Below are positions 6,063-6,349 of a stretch of 6,349 nucleotides of DNA, piece after piece; position 1 is the stretch's first letter, and each line of letters starts with the position of its first letter. The notes beneath the pieces are model-generated. The model worked only from the letters and a program-made list of their open reading frames with translations, was not told the DNA's origin and searched no databases. A program made the translations under genes and the position numbers. The stretch comes from an uncultured Wenzhouxiangella sp. (GTDB taxonomy: Bacteria > Pseudomonadota > Gammaproteobacteria > Xanthomonadales > Wenzhouxiangellaceae): assembly GCA_937876395.1 (NCBI GenBank), contig CALEIM010000058.1:1-6349 (forward strand), read 5' to 3'.

Positions 6063-6349
6063 TCAGGGGTCGATGAGCGTTTCGAGCCGAGCACGTAAGT
6101 CAGGTATACTATCGCGCAAGACGGCGACCGCGGAGTCGAAGGACGTGTACATACTTGGCGTAGGGTCGGCGTGTGCTTCATCCGCGATGAACGCTTCGTA
6201 GCGAGCGATGTTGGTCAACATCGTCTCGAGGGCAAAGGGGCCGTCCAAGAGTTCTCTACTGGCGGTGCGCCAGCCGGAAATGCTGGCGCTGTCGCTGCGC
6301 GGCGCCGCTGCCTGTGACACCGTCGTGCGCGTGCGCAGGCTTGCCGAAG
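6063..6349 (-). CDS. C-terminal fragment of a possible CotH-kinase family protein (partial at right edge)
   Basis: The frame is open from the window edge to TGA at 6063-6065, giving 94 residues. A GTG at 6320 could be a start, but the frame continues upstream without a stop (SASLRTRTT), so a larger protein running off the window is more likely. The segment RTASRELLDGPFALETM, then an Ile-Ala-Arg-Tyr helix, ADPT and a final FDSAVAVLRDSIPDLRARL resembles the closing helices of CotH-type proteins found in secreted proteins of myxobacteria and others. That family is named for spore coat protein kinases. The catalytic part is outside the window, so the call is tentative; another helical secreted protein is possible. 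The gene converges on the lipoprotein gene with no base between the two stop codons. It uses TTA and ATA codons like that neighbour and unlike putA. Confidence 0.45.
   Translation of the reverse strand, partial: SASLRTRTTVSQAAAPRSDSASISGWRTASRELLDGPFALETMLTNIARYEAFIADEAHADPTPSMYTSFDSAVAVLRDSIPDLRARLETLIDP

Overview
The window contains two blocks of different character, joined near position 4180.

Left block (1 to about 4180) is proteobacterial housekeeping DNA, most like a gammaproteobacterium; that placement rests on protein style alone. On the minus strand lie coxB and coxA, subunits II and I of an aa3-type haem-copper cytochrome c oxidase. coxA runs off the left edge. Divergently, on the plus strand, lies putA, the flavoenzyme that starts proline catabolism. 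A 359-base gap between coxB and putA holds only small inverted repeats. In a respiring cell, PutA would feed proline electrons into the quinone pool and the Cox complex would reduce oxygen.

putA is broken. Its proline dehydrogenase domain is complete with the usual catalytic motifs. The protein leaves PutA homology at residue 613, just after the aldehyde dehydrogenase domain begins, and ends after 31 unrelated residues. No other aldehyde dehydrogenase sequence follows in any frame that I checked.

Right block (about 4180 to 6349) looks like Myxococcota (myxobacterial-type) DNA. It holds a predicted surface lipoprotein with two tandem cysteine-rich DxDCDG-type modules, an EGF-like domain and seven propeller-like repeats. 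A convergent gene follows, truncated by the right edge, whose C-terminus resembles CotH-kinase family proteins. The two stop codons abut exactly. Leucine codon choice also changes between blocks: TTA and CTA are absent from putA but recur in the lipoprotein gene.

The change of gene style, the broken putA and the codon shift all fall at one place. The join is therefore either a real recombination that cut putA or, at least as likely, an assembly chimera of two organisms. The sequence alone cannot decide. I see no RNA gene, CRISPR array or complete mobile element.
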